From Lachnospiraceae bacterium (lineage in GTDB: Bacteria; Bacillota; Clostridia; Lachnospirales; Lachnospiraceae), in NCBI GenBank assembly GCA_024683645.1, contig JAIKYA010000159.1, positions 1 through 59,373 of the forward strand: a stretch of DNA of 59,373 nt, given 5' to 3'. The translations under genes and the position numbers were made by a program. Below are positions 35,994 through 45,965 of the stretch, one piece after another (positions within the stretch are counted from its first letter, which is position 1; each line of letters opens with the position of its first letter). Below the pieces are notes generated by a model. The model was given only the letters and a program-made list of their open reading frames with translations, had not been told where the DNA came from and did not search any database.

Positions 35994-36854
35994 ATGAAAC
36001 CAATCAAAGAAGGAAAAGTCCGTGAGATCTATGACAACGGGGATTCACTTATCATGGTAGCTACCGACAGGATCAGCTGCTTTGACGTGATACTCAAGAA
36101 CATCATAAGGAAAAAGGGAACCGTACTCACACAGATGTCGAGATTCTGGTTTGATATGACGAAGGATATCGTGCCCAACCACATGATCTCCACCGATGTA
36201 AATGAAATGCCCGAATATTTCAGAAAGCCGGAATTTACCGGCAACAGCATGAAGTGCAAAAAGCTGCGCATGCTTCCCATCGAGTGCATAGTAAGAGGCT
36301 ATATCACCGGCAGCGGCTGGGCAAGCTATCAGAAGGACGGTTCGGTATGCGGTATAAAGCTGCCCGAGGGGTTAAAGGAATCCGAAAAGCTGCCTGAGCC
36401 GATCTACACTCCGAGCACCAAAGCCGAGATAGGCGACCATGACGAGAATATCTCCTATGAGAGATCTATAGAAGTTCTCGAGAAAGAGTTTCCGGGGCAC
36501 GGCGAGGAATATGCAAAAAAGCTCAGGGACTATACACTCACGCTTTATAAAAAATGTGCGGATTACGCTTATTCCAAAGGCATAATCATAGCCGATACCA
36601 AGTTCGAGTTCGGCCTTGACGAGGATGGCAACATGGTCATCGGTGATGAGATGCTCACTCCCGACAGTTCGCGTTTCTGGCCGCTGGAAGGCTACGAGGC
36701 CGGAAAGAGCCAGCCTTCTTTTGACAAGCAGTTTGCAAGAGACTGGCTTAAGAGTAACGAACATGACTGGAAACTTCCCGTCGAAGTAGAGGAGAAGACC
36801 ATCGAAAAGTATCTTCAGGCATACAGAATGCTCACAGGCACGGAACTTCAATGA
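35994..36854 (+). CDS. purC: phosphoribosylaminoimidazole-succinocarboxamide synthase
   Basis: Joins aspartate to CAIR with ATP to form SAICAR, in de novo purine synthesis. 286 residues. Family marks are the N-terminal KEGKVREIYD, ATDRISCFDVI near 24-34, and the two signatures PIECIVRGYITGSGW and IIADTKFEFG. AAGGAGGAG just upstream is a strong ribosome site. The stop codon lies at the edge of a dispersed palindrome that begins at 36853. purB follows behind its own promoter. Confidence 0.97.
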   Translation: MKPIKEGKVREIYDNGDSLIMVATDRISCFDVILKNIIRKKGTVLTQMSRFWFDMTKDIVPNHMISTDVNEMPEYFRKPEFTGNSMKCKKLRMLPIECIVRGYITGSGWASYQKDGSVCGIKLPEGLKESEKLPEPIYTPSTKAEIGDHDENISYERSIEVLEKEFPGHGEEYAKKLRDYTLTLYKKCADYAYSKGIIIADTKFEFGLDEDGNMVIGDEMLTPDSSRFWPLEGYEAGKSQPSFDKQFARDWLKSNEHDWKLPVEVEEKTIEKYLQAYRMLTGTELQ

Positions 36855-36891
36855 GGACACGGGGACGGTCCTGTTGTCCTCACACAGTCCT
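36853..36891 (+). repeat. dispersed palindromic repeat, copy 1
   Basis: GAGGACA (36853-36859) and TGTCCTC (36875-36881) form the ends of a palindrome around CGGGGACGG; the element runs on into CACACAGTCCTG. It starts inside the purC stop codon. A second, diverged copy in reverse orientation lies at 40837-40876. It resembles REP-type elements linked to IS200/IS605 or RAYT-type transposases, but no transposase is present. The rest of this gap (to 36980) holds a small hairpin GCTCAT/ATGAGC (36894-36908) and no gene. Confidence 0.6.
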
Positions 36892-36980
36892 GTGCTCATT
36901 ACATGAGCGGTACCGGCTGACATGCTTTGATGACAGAGAGAATGGTTCTTTTGGCATCTTTTACAACTAATTACAGGCTG

Positions 36981-37009
36981 TTGAGAAATGCAGGGGATTT
37001 GGGTATAAT
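36981..37009 (+). promoter_or_regulatory. promoter of purB
   Basis: TTGAGA (36981-36986), 17-bp spacer, TATAAT (37004-37009). Predicted start near 37016, a short leader of about 27 bases. No purine riboswitch-like structure fits in that space. Confidence 0.8.
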
Positions 37010-37042
37010 CCAATTTGAATAAAAAATCGGAGGTACATGAGA

Positions 37043-38479
37043 ATGGCAACAGATATATATCAGAGCCCGCTTTCAGAGCGTTATGCAAGCAGGGATATGC
37101 AGTATATCTTCTCACAGGATATGAAGTTTACGACCTGGAGAAGGCTGTGGATCGCTCTTGCCGAAACTGAGATGGAACTGGGTTTAAAGCAGATCACGCC
37201 CGAGATGATCGAGGAACTGAAAGCCCATAAAGATGATATAAACTATGAGGATGCAAGGAAGCGGGAGAAAGAGGTGCGTCACGATGTGATGAGCCACGTA
37301 TATGCTTACGGTCTGCAGTGTCCGAAAGCAAAGGGCATCATACATCTCGGAGCTACTTCCTGCTATGTCGGTGACAATACCGATATCATAGTTATGAAAG
37401 AAGCACTTAAGCTGGTAAAGAAGAAGCTGGTGTGCGTTATAGATGAGCTGGCTAAATTCGCTGATGCGCAGAAAAATACCCCGACTCTTGCGTTCACGCA
37501 TTTCCAGCCCGCCCAGCCCACTACGGTAGGCAAGCGTGCCACACTGTGGATCAATGAGTTCATGATGGATCTTGAAGATCTGGAATATATAAGCGGCTCG
37601 CTCAAACTCCTCGGTTCAAAAGGAACCACGGGTACCCAGGCAAGCTTCCTTGAACTTTTTAACGGGGATAACGAGACAATAGATAAGATAGATCCGATGA
37701 TAGCCGAAAAGATGGGCTTTGAGTCCTGCTATCCGGTATCCGGTCAGACCTATTCCAGAAAGGTTGATACCAGGGTGCTGAACATACTGGCGGGGATCGC
37801 TGCTTCAGCACATAAGATGAGCAATGACATACGTCTGCTGCAGCATCTTAAGGAAGTGGAGGAGCCGTTTGAAAAGAGTCAGATAGGTTCATCCGCCATG
37901 GCTTATAAGCGTAATCCCATGAGAAGCGAGCGTATCGCATCCCTTTCGCGCTACGTGATAATAGATGCGCTGAATCCCGCGATCACTTCGGCTACCCAGT
38001 GGTTTGAGAGAACGCTTGATGATTCCGCAAACAAGCGCATCTCCATAGCCGAAGCATTTCTGGCTACGGACGGCATACTGGAGCTGTGCCTCAATGTCGT
38101 AGACGGTCTGGTTGTAAATGAGAAGGTGATCGAAAAGCATCTGATGGCAGAACTGCCTTTTATGGCCACCGAAAACATCATGATGGATGCGGTAAAAGCC
38201 GGAGGCGACCGTCAGGAGCTCCATGAAGAGATAAGGAAGCTCTCTATGGAAGCAGGAAAACATATAAAGAAAGACGGCCGTGACAATGATCTTCTTGATC
38301 TGATCGCTGCGGATGCTGCATTCAATCTCAGCAAGGAAGAACTCGAAGCGAGAATGATACCTGCGGATTATGTCGGACGTTCACCCAGGCAGGTTGAAGT
38401 ATATCTGCGCGATCATGTCCGCCCGGTGCTTGAGGCAAACAGGGAACTGCTCGGCGCCACCGGAGTGGTAAACGTTTAG
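37043..38479 (+). CDS. purB: adenylosuccinate lyase
   Basis: Splits fumarate from SAICAR and from adenylosuccinate, acting twice in purine synthesis. 478 residues. The fumarase-superfamily signature [15 protein letters not shown] is present near residue 280, with the catalytic His/Ser loop before it, and [10 protein letters not shown] near 155. Start ATG 37043 is nine bases after CGGAGG; ATG 37037 is only three bases away and less likely. Together with purC here and purA at 44676, three purine steps lie within 9 kb but in separate transcription units. Confidence 0.97.
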   Translation: MATDIYQSPLSERYASRDMQYIFSQDMKFTTWRRLWIALAETEMELGLKQITPEMIEELKAHKDDINYEDARKREKEVRHDVMSHVYAYGLQCPKAKGIIHLGATSCYVGDNTDIIVMKEALKLVKKKLVCVIDELAKFADAQKNTPTLAFTHFQPAQPTTVGKRATLWINEFMMDLEDLEYISGSLKLLGSKGTTGTQASFLELFNGDNETIDKIDPMIAEKMGFESCYPVSGQTYSRKVDTRVLNILAGIAASAHKMSNDIRLLQHLKEVEEPFEKSQIGSSAMAYKRNPMRSERIASLSRYVIIDALNPAITSATQWFERTLDDSANKRISIAEAFLATDGILELCLNVVDGLVVNEKVIEKHLMAELPFMATENIMMDAVKAGGDRQELHEEIRKLSMEAGKHIKKDGRDNDLLDLIAADAAFNLSKEELEARMIPADYVGRSPRQVEVYLRDHVRPVLEANRELLGATGVVNV

Positions 38480-38489
38480 AAAAAAGTTT

Positions 38490-38512
38490 TTACGGATGCT
38501 GCGCATCCGTAA
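38490..38512 (+). repeat. perfect inverted repeat between purB and the chemoreceptor gene
   Basis: TTACGGATGC, loop TGC, GCATCCGTAA: a perfect 10-bp stem. No T-run follows on the plus strand, so termination is uncertain; it may still end or stabilise the purB mRNA. Confidence 0.6.
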
Positions 38513-38544
38513 GTGATATGATGATCTATTCAAGGAGGATATGT

Positions 38545-40530
38545 ATGGAAACGGGAAAAAGTAATTTTCTATGGCATATAAAGGACAGGCTTTTAGCAAT
38601 ACTTATAGGTATTCTGCTTGCGATAATTGCTGTTTTAACGGTCTTAAATGCTGTCCGTTCTTCCGCTATCATGGGAGAAAACGAGAATAAAAGCATTATC
38701 ACCAATGCAAGCGATAATGCAAAACTCATAGGTGCGGTTCTCTCCGAACAGGGAGCTATAGTTAATGCGGCTGCGCTGGCAATATCAGGTATGGATTATG
38801 AGAATACGGACGAGATAGAGAATTTCCTGGAAAAATGCCTGAATAACAATCCGGCCGCACTTATGTACTATGCCTGCTATGACTATGACGGAGGCGTTTT
38901 TCCGGCTACGCATTTTGAGATAGACCTTGATCCGACCACCAGAAGCTGGTGGATCGACTGTCAGAAAGCCGGTAAACTCATCTATACAGAGCCTTATGTT
39001 GATGCCGCAACAGGGCAGATGATCATTTCGGCCTGTACTCCTTTCACCTGCGAAGGACATACCTGCGCGGTCCTGGCGGATATCTCAATAGAGTCGCTTA
39101 TAGAAATAGTAAACGGCATCAGTAACGATGCGGATCTGTCGGCTTTCCTTCTTACCGCTTCCGGGGATGTGATAGTTCATCCCAATGCGGATTTTCTTCC
39201 CAATGAGAACGGGAATACAAATTTACAGAGCGTAGTGGATCTGAAGATAGACGAAACAGAAGTACAGAATGTCGTTGATCACGACGGAGAGAAGAAACTT
39301 GTCGCCATCGCCGATATTGCTACAACAGGATGGAAACTGGGTGTCATGGAGAAGACCTCGGTGATAGGAAATAAGATAATAAGTACTGTTTTAAGCAATA
39401 TAATTGCCGGGATCATCATTGCGATCGCATCCGTGGTCATTATCTCCCTCTTTATGAAAAAACAGCTTGAACCGCTTGACCACATGCGCCTGTTTGTCAA
39501 GGATAAGGTGATAGGCCGCGGAAATGTTGAGCTTAAAGAAAGCGAGTCAAAAGAGATCGAATATCTGATCGAAGAAACAGAAAACCGTTTTCTCAATACA
39601 ATCAGAAAAACATCTGTCGAATCCGGTACGATCAAGGCAGATATGGAATCGACCAGAGACAGGGTAGCGTCCATGACGCAGAATATCGGAAATATCAGCG
39701 AGGCAATGGAACGTGCCAACAACAATACCGAGGATCAGACTATAAACACCGAAAGCATAGCGGATCAGAGTTCACAGGTATACTCGGCGGCAGAAAGCCT
39801 TGCAAATGAGGCTCAGAATATGGCGGAAAAGGCAAGTGAGATCATCTGCCGTATCGAGTCAGAGCTACCCGGTATCATGGCAAATATGGCAAGAGCCAAC
39901 AGCATTGCAGAGGACAGCAGGGCAAAGCTTACGGAAGCCATTGAAGAAACAAAGGTTATAGAGCAGATATTTGAGGTTTCCGATGCGATAAAAGCTATTG
40001 CCAGCCAGACCAATCTCCTTGCGTTAAATGCTTCCATAGAAGCGGCCAGAGCAGGAGAGGCCGGGAGGGGCTTTGCGGTAGTTGCGAGCGAGATCAATAC
40101 ACTTTCCGAAACAACCAGAAAAGAGATAGATAAGGTAAATGAGCTCACCCAGAAAGTGACTTCTTCCGTAACCAAACTTTCTGATGAGGCAAGCGATATA
40201 ATCGGATTTCTGGATGGAGAGGTACTGAAGGACTACCGTATGCTTGCTGAAATGGCACAGAGTTACAAAGATGACGCAGCTTATTATGCTGATGAGACAT
40301 CGAGTATCGGAGCCAGTTCAGAGGAGCTGCTTGCATCATTTACCAATATCAATGATCTGCTTGAGCGCTTAAATGCCTCACAAAAGGAATTGAGTGATGC
40401 GGTAAACGAAGTGACAAATAATATACATGAGATCTCCGAAAACTCAGCGGAAGTGACACACGGGACAGATGAAGTATTATCACGAGTGGAAAGTCTGCGG
40501 GAGACGATGAAGACTTTCAATATCGACTGA
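38545..40530 (+). CDS. methyl-accepting chemotaxis protein
   Basis: Transmembrane chemoreceptor of 661 residues. Membrane helix 1 is at residues 16-37. A dCache-like sensor domain of about 235 residues faces outside (segments [19 protein letters not shown] and [14 protein letters not shown] are typical small-ligand Cache marks). Helix 2 is near 280-305. Then come a HAMP-like linker and a long signalling coiled coil whose hairpin tip reads [30 protein letters not shown] in part, binding CheA and CheW. AAGGAGG six bases before ATG 38545 fixes the start over ATG 38518. It implies a chemotactic relative; ligand unknown. No che genes are in the window. Confidence 0.93.
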   Translation: METGKSNFLWHIKDRLLAILIGILLAIIAVLTVLNAVRSSAIMGENENKSIITNASDNAKLIGAVLSEQGAIVNAAALAISGMDYENTDEIENFLEKCLNNNPAALMYYACYDYDGGVFPATHFEIDLDPTTRSWWIDCQKAGKLIYTEPYVDAATGQMIISACTPFTCEGHTCAVLADISIESLIEIVNGISNDADLSAFLLTASGDVIVHPNADFLPNENGNTNLQSVVDLKIDETEVQNVVDHDGEKKLVAIADIATTGWKLGVMEKTSVIGNKIISTVLSNIIAGIIIAIASVVIISLFMKKQLEPLDHMRLFVKDKVIGRGNVELKESESKEIEYLIEETENRFLNTIRKTSVESGTIKADMESTRDRVASMTQNIGNISEAMERANNNTEDQTINTESIADQSSQVYSAAESLANEAQNMAEKASEIICRIESELPGIMANMARANSIAEDSRAKLTEAIEETKVIEQIFEVSDAIKAIASQTNLLALNASIEAARAGEAGRGFAVVASEINTLSETTRKEIDKVNELTQKVTSSVTKLSDEASDIIGFLDGEVLKDYRMLAEMAQSYKDDAAYYADETSSIGASSEELLASFTNINDLLERLNASQKELSDAVNEVTNNIHEISENSAEVTHGTDEVLSRVESLRETMKTFNID

Positions 40531-40593
40531 CCGGGGGATTGCCGGACAGTCGATAGTTTCGTGTGTTATTTCCGGAAAAGATACTTAAATACC

Positions 40594-40753
40594 ATGGATT
40601 CCTTCAACAGCCGTAACGACGCATTTACTTACCTGATACATGTAGGTTATCTTGCATATAAACTACAAGGGCGGTCTTATGTTTGTGGGTGTAAACTATG
40701 ATGAGAAGGACAAGACTCACGAATGCAGGATAGAGAGGTTTACGAAAGAGTAG
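40594..40753 (+). pseudogene. remnant of an AAA-ATPase/PD-(D/E)XK-type protein gene, frameshifted
   Basis: In one frame 40594-40678 reads MDSFNSRNDAFTYLIHVGYL and on to AYKLQ. In the next frame 40679-40753 reads MFVGVNYDEKDKTHECRIERF up to a stop. The first part recalls the SRDDVLTLLIHLGYLAY stretch, and the second the extreme C-terminus, of the AAA-ATPase-like proteins with a C-terminal PD-(D/E)XK nuclease domain that are abundant in Clostridia and Bacteroidetes. The two pieces are closer together than in a full protein, so there is an internal deletion as well as a frameshift, and most of the gene is gone. The family link is from memory. Confidence 0.5.
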
Positions 40754-40779
40754 GAACATAAAAAATATGAAATGAGAAA

Positions 40780-40807
40780 GGCTGCGGACGCTTGTTCGCA
40801 GCCTTTT
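40780..40807 (+). terminator. Rho-independent terminator
   Basis: GGCTGCGGA (40780-40788), loop CGCTTG, TTCGCAGCC (40795-40803) with one G-T pair, then four T. It ends whatever transcript crosses the decayed gene and the chemoreceptor. Confidence 0.85.
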
Positions 40808-40836
40808 AAAATGTCCGCTAAAGGAACTGTCCCAAA

Positions 40837-40876
40837 CAAGCCTGTGTGATGACAGAAGGACCGTCACCGGATCCTC
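40837..40876 (-). repeat. dispersed palindromic repeat, copy 2 (reverse orientation)
   Basis: Read on the minus strand, this copy begins GAGGATCCGGTGACGGTCCT and continues through CTGTCATCACACAGGCTTG. It aligns without gaps to the element at 36853-36891 with most positions identical. It lies between the terminator at 40807 and the ABC exporter. The remaining bases of the 40531-40977 gap (40877-40977) are AT-rich and may hold the exporter promoter; I see no convincing -35/-10 pair. Confidence 0.6.
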
Positions 40877-40977
40877 ATAACAAAAATCGAAATATATATG
40901 ACAAAATATAAATAGTAACAAAAATAAGCACGGTGTATAGTGTAAAAAGTACAAAAGGAGTAATAGAGGGTAGTGTA

Positions 40978-42789
40978 ATGGATGTATTGAAATTCGGATT
41001 TAAATACTGGAAGAGGAATCTGCCGCTGTCGATACTGGCGAAGTGTATAAGCCTGCTGGCGCTGAGCGCGGACCTGACACTGCCGCTGATATCGGCAATG
41101 TTTATCAACTGCTGTCTGAAATCGGACGGGGTGGCCAAGGATAGTCCGCTGTACTTCCTTGTGGACGGGAGATTCGGGAAACTGCACAGCATGCGGCTTT
41201 TCTTAAGTCTGGCGGCCATATTTATGGGCCTGCTGCTGGCAAAGCTTGGACTGGTTTATGTAAGGAATCTGATAAACCAGCATCTGGGCCTTACACTGGA
41301 AGGGGACCTGAGATATGCGACCTTTGACAAGCTGATGGAGCTGGACAGTGAGACCCTGTCAAAGTACAACACAGGTGAGCTGCTGACGACGATCAACTCG
41401 GATACCATCATGTTCAAGGAACTTTTCTGCCGCATCATTCCCAATACTTTTGACAGTATCTTTGTGCTGACGGCATCCGTAGTGATCCTCGCAAAGATAA
41501 ATCTGAGCCTGCTCTGGATACCGCTGATGCTGTCGCCTGTATTTGCTGTGGCGCTGCTGCGTTTCAGAAAAAAAGCGAAACAGAACTTCATGAATATCAG
41601 AAGTTCGAATGCAAAGATGAGCCTGACTGTTTCCGAGAATGTGAGCGCGGTAAGACTGGTAAGGGCTTTTACAAATGAGGAAGTGGAAAAGAGGAAATTC
41701 AACGAGACCAATGAGGCGCTTAAGGATGCCTATCTTAAGCAGGTTGGTCTGTCGGCACGTTTTGAGGCGGCTTTTTCAATCATACGTCAGACAGCATATA
41801 TCGGAAGCATAGCGGTAAGCGCGGTACTGGTGATGCAGGGGAAACTGCTTGTGGGCTATCTGGTTTCAGCAACCGAGTATGTGAACCGTATCATGAATTA
41901 TGTGACACTGATCAATAACATGATCTTCCAGATGCAGCAGCAGCTGGTATCCGGACAGAAGATGATGAAATTCATGGATACCGACAGTAAGATACCCGAC
42001 GGAAGTGATACCGTTCCCGCAAGCGAGGGCGTTGATATCAGTATCAGGAATGCATCGATGGTACTGGATGACAGACAGATGCTGACAGACATTAATGTGG
42101 AGATACCCAGAGGGAAGCGTATAGGTATAGTGGGCGGAACCGGAAGCGGGAAGAGTCTTCTCCTGGAATCGCTCATACGTATACATGATATGACTTCCGG
42201 AAGTATAGAGCTTAACGGCAAAGATATCAGGGAATACACACTGGAGTCGCTGAGGGATAAGTTTTCCTATGTGTTCCAGGATGTCTTCCTGTTTTCAAAT
42301 ACGATCGACAGCAATATCTCCTTCCCGCGTCCGGGCATAGAGGATGAAAAGATAAAGGAGGCCGCATACCATGCACAGGCAGCCGGCTTTATCAAACGGC
42401 TGGAAGACGGCTACGATACGATAGTGGGAGAGAGAGGCTACGGACTTTCCGGCGGTCAGAAACAGAGGGTTTCGATCGCACGCGCCCTGCTTAAGAACTC
42501 ACCGGTACTGGTGCTGGATGATTCCACTTCCGCATTGGATGTCCAGACCGAGAGGGCTCTGCTAGCATCGATAAAGGAGCACTATCCGGATAAAACCCTC
42601 ATCATCTCGGCTCACCGCATGAGCTCGGTCGCAGATTGCGATGAGATACTGTATCTGCAGGACGGAAGGATCACCGAGAGAGGAAACTTTGATGAGCTGA
42701 TGAAACTTGACGGGCATTTTGCGGCGATCTGGCATTCACAGCAGGCCCTGCAGAAGGATATAGTGGATGAGAACGTGAAGAGAAACTGA
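40978..42789 (+). CDS. heterodimeric ABC exporter half-transporter A (degenerate site)
   Basis: 603 residues: six membrane helices (about residues 20-315) then an ATP-binding domain. Walker A is GGTGSGKSLLLE, signature LSGGQKQRVS. Walker B is VLVLDDSTSALD, with aspartate in place of the catalytic glutamate. This is the pattern of the degenerate half in heterodimers such as TM287/288 and BmrCD. It pairs with the next gene, which has the glutamate. ATG 40978 follows AGAGGG by seven bases; the GTG at 40933 is upstream of any ribosome site. Probable multidrug or lipid/peptide exporter; substrate unknown. Confidence 0.92.
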   Translation: MDVLKFGFKYWKRNLPLSILAKCISLLALSADLTLPLISAMFINCCLKSDGVAKDSPLYFLVDGRFGKLHSMRLFLSLAAIFMGLLLAKLGLVYVRNLINQHLGLTLEGDLRYATFDKLMELDSETLSKYNTGELLTTINSDTIMFKELFCRIIPNTFDSIFVLTASVVILAKINLSLLWIPLMLSPVFAVALLRFRKKAKQNFMNIRSSNAKMSLTVSENVSAVRLVRAFTNEEVEKRKFNETNEALKDAYLKQVGLSARFEAAFSIIRQTAYIGSIAVSAVLVMQGKLLVGYLVSATEYVNRIMNYVTLINNMIFQMQQQLVSGQKMMKFMDTDSKIPDGSDTVPASEGVDISIRNASMVLDDRQMLTDINVEIPRGKRIGIVGGTGSGKSLLLESLIRIHDMTSGSIELNGKDIREYTLESLRDKFSYVFQDVFLFSNTIDSNISFPRPGIEDEKIKEAAYHAQAAGFIKRLEDGYDTIVGERGYGLSGGQKQRVSIARALLKNSPVLVLDDSTSALDVQTERALLASIKEHYPDKTLIISAHRMSSVADCDEILYLQDGRITERGNFDELMKLDGHFAAIWHSQQALQKDIVDENVKRN

Positions 42790-42811
42790 GTGCGGAAACG
42801 GAGTTTTTATC

Positions 42812-44575
42812 ATGGCAAAGAGAAATACATATTTTGAAGACGAAAAGATTGAAAAGAAGATAGACTTAAAGCAGTTTGCGAGGGTGCTTAAGTATATACT
42901 CCCGCACAGGAAGATATTTATCCTGGTACTGTGTCTGATGGGTGTGTCTTCGGTGACAGGACTTATAAGTCCGCTGCTTTTGCGTACCATCATTAACAAA
43001 GTCACGGTTAATGAAGATATGCGCATGCTCGCGATGGTCATAGGAGCCATGGCCTTCATAGCGCTTACGGAGATAAGCATCACCTATCTTCACCAGACTC
43101 TGATGGGTAGGCTGGGACATAATATAATCGCGGTTGTAAGGCAGGATATATTCTATAAGCTGCAGGAGCTGCCCTTTGATTATTTTGATTCCAAGCCGGA
43201 CGGAAAGATCGTTGTAAGGGTTACGGACTACGTCAACGACCTGGCCAACTTCTTTACCAACTTTGTGCTGATGCTGATAACCTATTTCTTAAAGATCGCG
43301 GTAGTCACCTTCTTTATGCTGTCACTTTCGCCGCAGCTGACGCTGGTGGTATTTGCGACCGTGATCCCGATGATGATACTTGTGCTGCTCCTGCGGCGCG
43401 TGATAGGGAAGCTTTTTGCCAAGCTGCGTGCCAAAAACTCGAACCGTACGGCATTTCTTCTGGAGACCATTATGGGAGAGAAGATTATCAAGAGCAACAA
43501 CCGCAGCAGCTTAAACCACGACATATATGTGGATGTGCATACCCAGTGCGCCGACCAGTGGTTCGAGATATTTAAGAGAAACGAGCTGAATACCCCCATA
43601 GTGGAACTCTTCTGGAATATAGGAACCCTGGGACTATACGGCATGGCGCTGCTGCTCATGCTCAAGGGTAACAGTCTGATGAATGCCGGAACAGTGGTCG
43701 CTTTTTCGGCATATATGACGCAGTTTTCGGGACCGCTCACACAGATCGCGGTCATCATACAGCAGCTGGCCCAGGTGACATCCAACTTAGAGCAGGTCTT
43801 CGATACCATAGATCATCCCGTGGATATCGCCGATGAAAGCGATGCGGTAAGTCTTGGTGAAGTGAAGGGCAAGGTTGATTTCAATGACGTGAGCTTCTGC
43901 TATGAAGAGGGAGTGCCCATACTCGAGCATTTTGACCTGCATGTGGAACCCGGCCAGACCATAGCACTGGTAGGACCTACGGGGGCGGGAAAGACTACGG
44001 TCATCAATCTGCTTACAAGATTCTATGATGTAACAACGGGCAATGTTTCCATAGACGGCATGGATGTACGCAGCATAACCCTGAAATCTTTAAGGAACAA
44101 GGTCGGGGTACTTATGCAGGATCCTTTCCTGTTTAAGGGCAGCATCCTGGAAAACATCCGCTACGGAAGGCCTGAGGCCACGGATGAGGAATGCATGGAA
44201 GCGGCGCGGACCATACATGCGGACAAATTCATAGAATCTCTCCCCGAGGGCTATAATACCCTGCTTGAGGAGAGGGGCGGCGGACTTTCGGCCGGGCAGA
44301 GGCAGCTGGTGAGCTTTGCCAGGATAGTACTTAAAAATTCTCCTGTGGTGATACTGGATGAGGCCACAAGTGCGATAGATACCGAGACGGAGAAGCTGAT
44401 ACAGGAAGCACTGGAAACGCTGCTCAAGGGGAAGACAGCCTTTATAGTTGCACACAGGCTTTCAACTATCAGGAATGCCGACCGTATACTTTATATCGCA
44501 GATAAGGGCATAGCTGAGTCCGGGACCCATGAGGAACTGATGGCGAAAAAGGGGCTGTACTACGCTTTGAACTGA
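42812..44575 (+). CDS. heterodimeric ABC exporter half-transporter B (catalytic site)
   Basis: 587 residues with six membrane helices and an ATP-binding domain: Walker A GPTGAGKTT, Walker B VVILDEATSAID with catalytic glutamate, H-loop VAHRLST. The signature is LSAGQRQLVS, slightly off the LSGGQ consensus. It lies 22 bases after its partner with GGAG eight bases before ATG. Opposite asymmetry in the two halves (Asp in A, LSAGQ in B) supports one consensus and one degenerate composite ATP site. Confidence 0.93.
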   Translation: MAKRNTYFEDEKIEKKIDLKQFARVLKYILPHRKIFILVLCLMGVSSVTGLISPLLLRTIINKVTVNEDMRMLAMVIGAMAFIALTEISITYLHQTLMGRLGHNIIAVVRQDIFYKLQELPFDYFDSKPDGKIVVRVTDYVNDLANFFTNFVLMLITYFLKIAVVTFFMLSLSPQLTLVVFATVIPMMILVLLLRRVIGKLFAKLRAKNSNRTAFLLETIMGEKIIKSNNRSSLNHDIYVDVHTQCADQWFEIFKRNELNTPIVELFWNIGTLGLYGMALLLMLKGNSLMNAGTVVAFSAYMTQFSGPLTQIAVIIQQLAQVTSNLEQVFDTIDHPVDIADESDAVSLGEVKGKVDFNDVSFCYEEGVPILEHFDLHVEPGQTIALVGPTGAGKTTVINLLTRFYDVTTGNVSIDGMDVRSITLKSLRNKVGVLMQDPFLFKGSILENIRYGRPEATDEECMEAARTIHADKFIESLPEGYNTLLEERGGGLSAGQRQLVSFARIVLKNSPVVILDEATSAIDTETEKLIQEALETLLKGKTAFIVAHRLSTIRNADRILYIADKGIAESGTHEELMAKKGLYYALN

Positions 44576-44587
44576 AATATTTTACAC

Positions 44588-44616
44588 TTTACTTATGGCA
44601 GTTCAACCGTTATAAT
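44588..44616 (+). promoter_or_regulatory. promoter of purA
   Basis: TTTACT (44588-44593), 17-bp spacer, TATAAT (44611-44616). Predicted start near 44623, leader about 53 bases with a strong AAAGGAG before the ATG. Confidence 0.75.
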
Positions 44617-44675
44617 ATCTAAGTGTGTGCGAAAAGGGGCACATAGGCTGCGGTATAAGAGCGAAAGGAGAAACA

Positions 44676-45965
44676 ATGGTAAAGGCAGTTGTCGGAGCAA
44701 ACTGGGGTGATGAAGGAAAAGGCAAGATCACGGATATGCTGGCGCAGAACGCCGACATAGTGGTACGTTTTCAGGGCGGAGCCAATGCGGGCCATACCAT
44801 AAAGAACAAATACGGCAAATTTGCACTTCATTCACTTCCGTCGGGAGTTTTCTACGATCACACTACTTCGGTCATAGGTAACGGTGTGGCACTGAACGTT
44901 CCCATTTTTTTCAATGAGATAAAGTCGATCACGGAAAAGGGCGTACCCATGCCGAAGATAATGATCTCCGAGAGGGCACAGATCGTGATGCCTTATCATA
45001 TATTATTTGACCAGTACGAGGAGGAGAGGCTCGGAGGGAAGGCTTTCGGTTCTACCAAGTCGGGTATAGCTCCCTTCTACTCGGACAAGTTCGCAAAGAT
45101 AGGTTTTCAGGTAAATGAACTTTTTGACGATGAAGGCCTTAAGGATAAGTTAAAGAGCGTGGTGGCTACCAAGAACGTGCTGCTCGAGCATCTTTATCAT
45201 AAGCCCCTTCTGGATGTGGATGAGCTTTATGCCACCCTTATGGAGTATAAGGAAATGGTAAAACCTTATGTGGGAGATGTCAGCGCATTTCTTGATAAGG
45301 CACTTAAGGAAGGCAAGACAGTGCTGCTCGAAGGCCAGCTGGGTACACTTAAGGATACCGATCACGGTATCTATCCCATGGTCACTTCTTCCAATACGAT
45401 AGCTGCTTACGGTGCGGTAGGCGCAGGTGTACCGCCCTATGAGATAAAGGAAATCATCACGGTATGTAAGGCCTATTCGTCGGCAGTGGGCGGAGGTGCT
45501 TTTGTATCCGAGATCTTTGATGCGGAAGCGGAAGAGCTGAGAAACCGCGGCGGAGACGGCGGCGAGTACGGAGCAACCACCGGGCGTCCCAGACGTGTGG
45601 GCTGGTTTGACTGTGTGGCATCAAAATACGGCTGCAGGCTGCAGGGAACCACGGACGTGGCTTTCACGGTACTGGATGTGCTGGGATATCTTGATGAGAT
45701 ACCCGTGTGCGTGGCTTACGATATAGACGGGGAGCAGACGACGGACTTCCCCGTAACGTATAAGCTTGAAAAAGCAAAACCCGTGCTGAAGACTCTGCCC
45801 GGATGGAAGTGTGATATCACAGGAATCAGGGAATATGACCAGCTTCCCGAGAACTGCAGAAAGTATATAGAGTTCGTGGAACAGCAGATAGGCTATCCCA
45901 TAACCATGGTGAGCAACGGACCTTCCAGAGAGGATATAATCTACAGGAAGAGTGCATTGAAGTAA
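44676..45965 (+). CDS. purA: adenylosuccinate synthetase
   Basis: GTP-dependent condensation of IMP and aspartate to adenylosuccinate, the first step to AMP. 429 residues. The N-terminal phosphate loop GANWGDEGKGK (residues 7-17) holds the catalytic Asp and lysine; NAGHTI with the catalytic His follows near 37-42; the TGRPRRVGWFD segment is typical. ATG 44676 is five bases after AAAGGAG; a GTG at 44625 only extends into the leader. The next gene begins immediately after its stop. Confidence 0.97.
   Translation: MVKAVVGANWGDEGKGKITDMLAQNADIVVRFQGGANAGHTIKNKYGKFALHSLPSGVFYDHTTSVIGNGVALNVPIFFNEIKSITEKGVPMPKIMISERAQIVMPYHILFDQYEEERLGGKAFGSTKSGIAPFYSDKFAKIGFQVNELFDDEGLKDKLKSVVATKNVLLEHLYHKPLLDVDELYATLMEYKEMVKPYVGDVSAFLDKALKEGKTVLLEGQLGTLKDTDHGIYPMVTSSNTIAAYGAVGAGVPPYEIKEIITVCKAYSSAVGGGAFVSEIFDAEAEELRNRGGDGGEYGATTGRPRRVGWFDCVASKYGCRLQGTTDVAFTVLDVLGYLDEIPVCVAYDIDGEQTTDFPVTYKLEKAKPVLKTLPGWKCDITGIREYDQLPENCRKYIEFVEQQIGYPITMVSNGPSREDIIYRKSALK

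Noticed and set aside
36855-37042. Purine riboswitch upstream of purB
   Set aside because: The promoter leaves a leader of only about 27 bases and the hairpins upstream belong to a dispersed repeat found again at 40837-40876.
44625-44675. Upstream extension of purA to GTG 44625
   Set aside because: The extra residues are not part of the family and AAAGGAG is placed for ATG 44676; the GTG also falls at the predicted transcript start.
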